This document shows, piece by piece, positions 12,591 through 12,621 of a stretch of DNA of 12,621 nucleotides. A program made the position numbers and the translations under genes. The notes beneath the pieces were generated by a model, which did not search any database, was not told the DNA's origin, and worked only from the letters and a program-made list of their open reading frames with translations. This DNA is from an uncultured Rhodanobacteraceae bacterium. Its GTDB lineage: Bacteria; Pseudomonadota; Gammaproteobacteria; Xanthomonadales; SZUA-5. Each line of letters starts with the position of its first letter. Position 1 is the stretch's first letter. The stretch covers positions 1 to 12,621 of the forward strand of contig CALEZI010000016.1 in NCBI GenBank assembly GCA_937928755.1, in the 5' to 3' direction.

Positions 12591-12621
12591 GGGGCATGGG
12601 GCACGGGGCACGGGGCACGGG
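12591..12621 (+). repeat. GGGGCAY heptamer tandem array, truncated by the window edge
   Basis: GGGGCAT (12591-12597) is followed by three GGGGCAC units (12598-12618) and a further GGG at the edge. Four G4 tracts with 3-base loops meet the usual G-quadruplex pattern on the plus strand. The array starts three bases after the yoaA stop and probably continues beyond the window. Confidence 0.85.

Noticed and set aside
10923..12611. 562-codon open frame antisense to yoaA
   Set aside because: No domain or start signal; the plus-strand helicase motifs are intact throughout.

Overview
The window is GC-rich gammaproteobacterial chromosome, most likely from the Lysobacterales (Xanthomonadales). The evidence is the set of close family matches (RlmKL, an AmpD-type amidase, a Pseudomonas DesA-type desaturase, Bcr/CflA, YoaA) and the dense palindromic intergenic repeats typical of that order and of Pseudomonas. 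This placement is inference from reading the sequence; no search was run.

Left part (1-2207) is accessory. A 123-bp MITE-like palindromic repeat (4-126) is followed by the decayed C-terminal end of a DUF6090-like gene, a 60-codon ORF that looks like the start of a TPR/cyclase-like membrane protein, and then two intact tandem DUF6090-like membrane proteins. All four ORFs are joined by ATGA stop/start overlaps, so this looks like the residue of a larger translationally coupled operon. A tRNA-Val(CAC) gene with its own promoter and UUCG-loop terminator lies just beyond it on the minus strand. Next comes a secreted Tyr/Gly/Arg-rich protein with YYAP repeats.

The centre and right (3424-12587) are mostly housekeeping: rlmL (rlmKL) and a small serine hydrolase in an ATGA-overlapping minus-strand pair, a divergent AmpD-like peptidoglycan amidase, a DesA-like fatty acyl desaturase, a Bcr/CflA drug-efflux transporter, a convergent RimJ/RimL-type GNAT acetyltransferase, and a YoaA-type iron-sulfur DNA helicase. 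These genes have no obvious shared pathway beyond general cell maintenance.

The intergenic spaces carry much of the interest. At least three palindromic repeat families are present: (1) a GTGGGAGCGG-type REP resembling that of Pseudomonas putida, as two pairs at 3222-3357 and a perfect 26-bp inverted repeat at 6795-6868; (2) an AGGAGCGACGTGCACGTCGC-type REP, five copies at 8417-8537 and 9796-9864, where an inverted pair supplies the TAG stop codons of both convergent genes; (3) a 20-bp shared core at 3376-3395 and 8215-8234. There is also an 18-bp perfect inverted repeat with a 9-bp tandem triplication (8281-8378), competing TCCAGAC hairpins upstream of yoaA, and a GGGGCAC heptamer array with G-quadruplex potential running off the right edge. 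I saw no CRISPR array, prophage, integrase, transposase gene or recognisable defence system.
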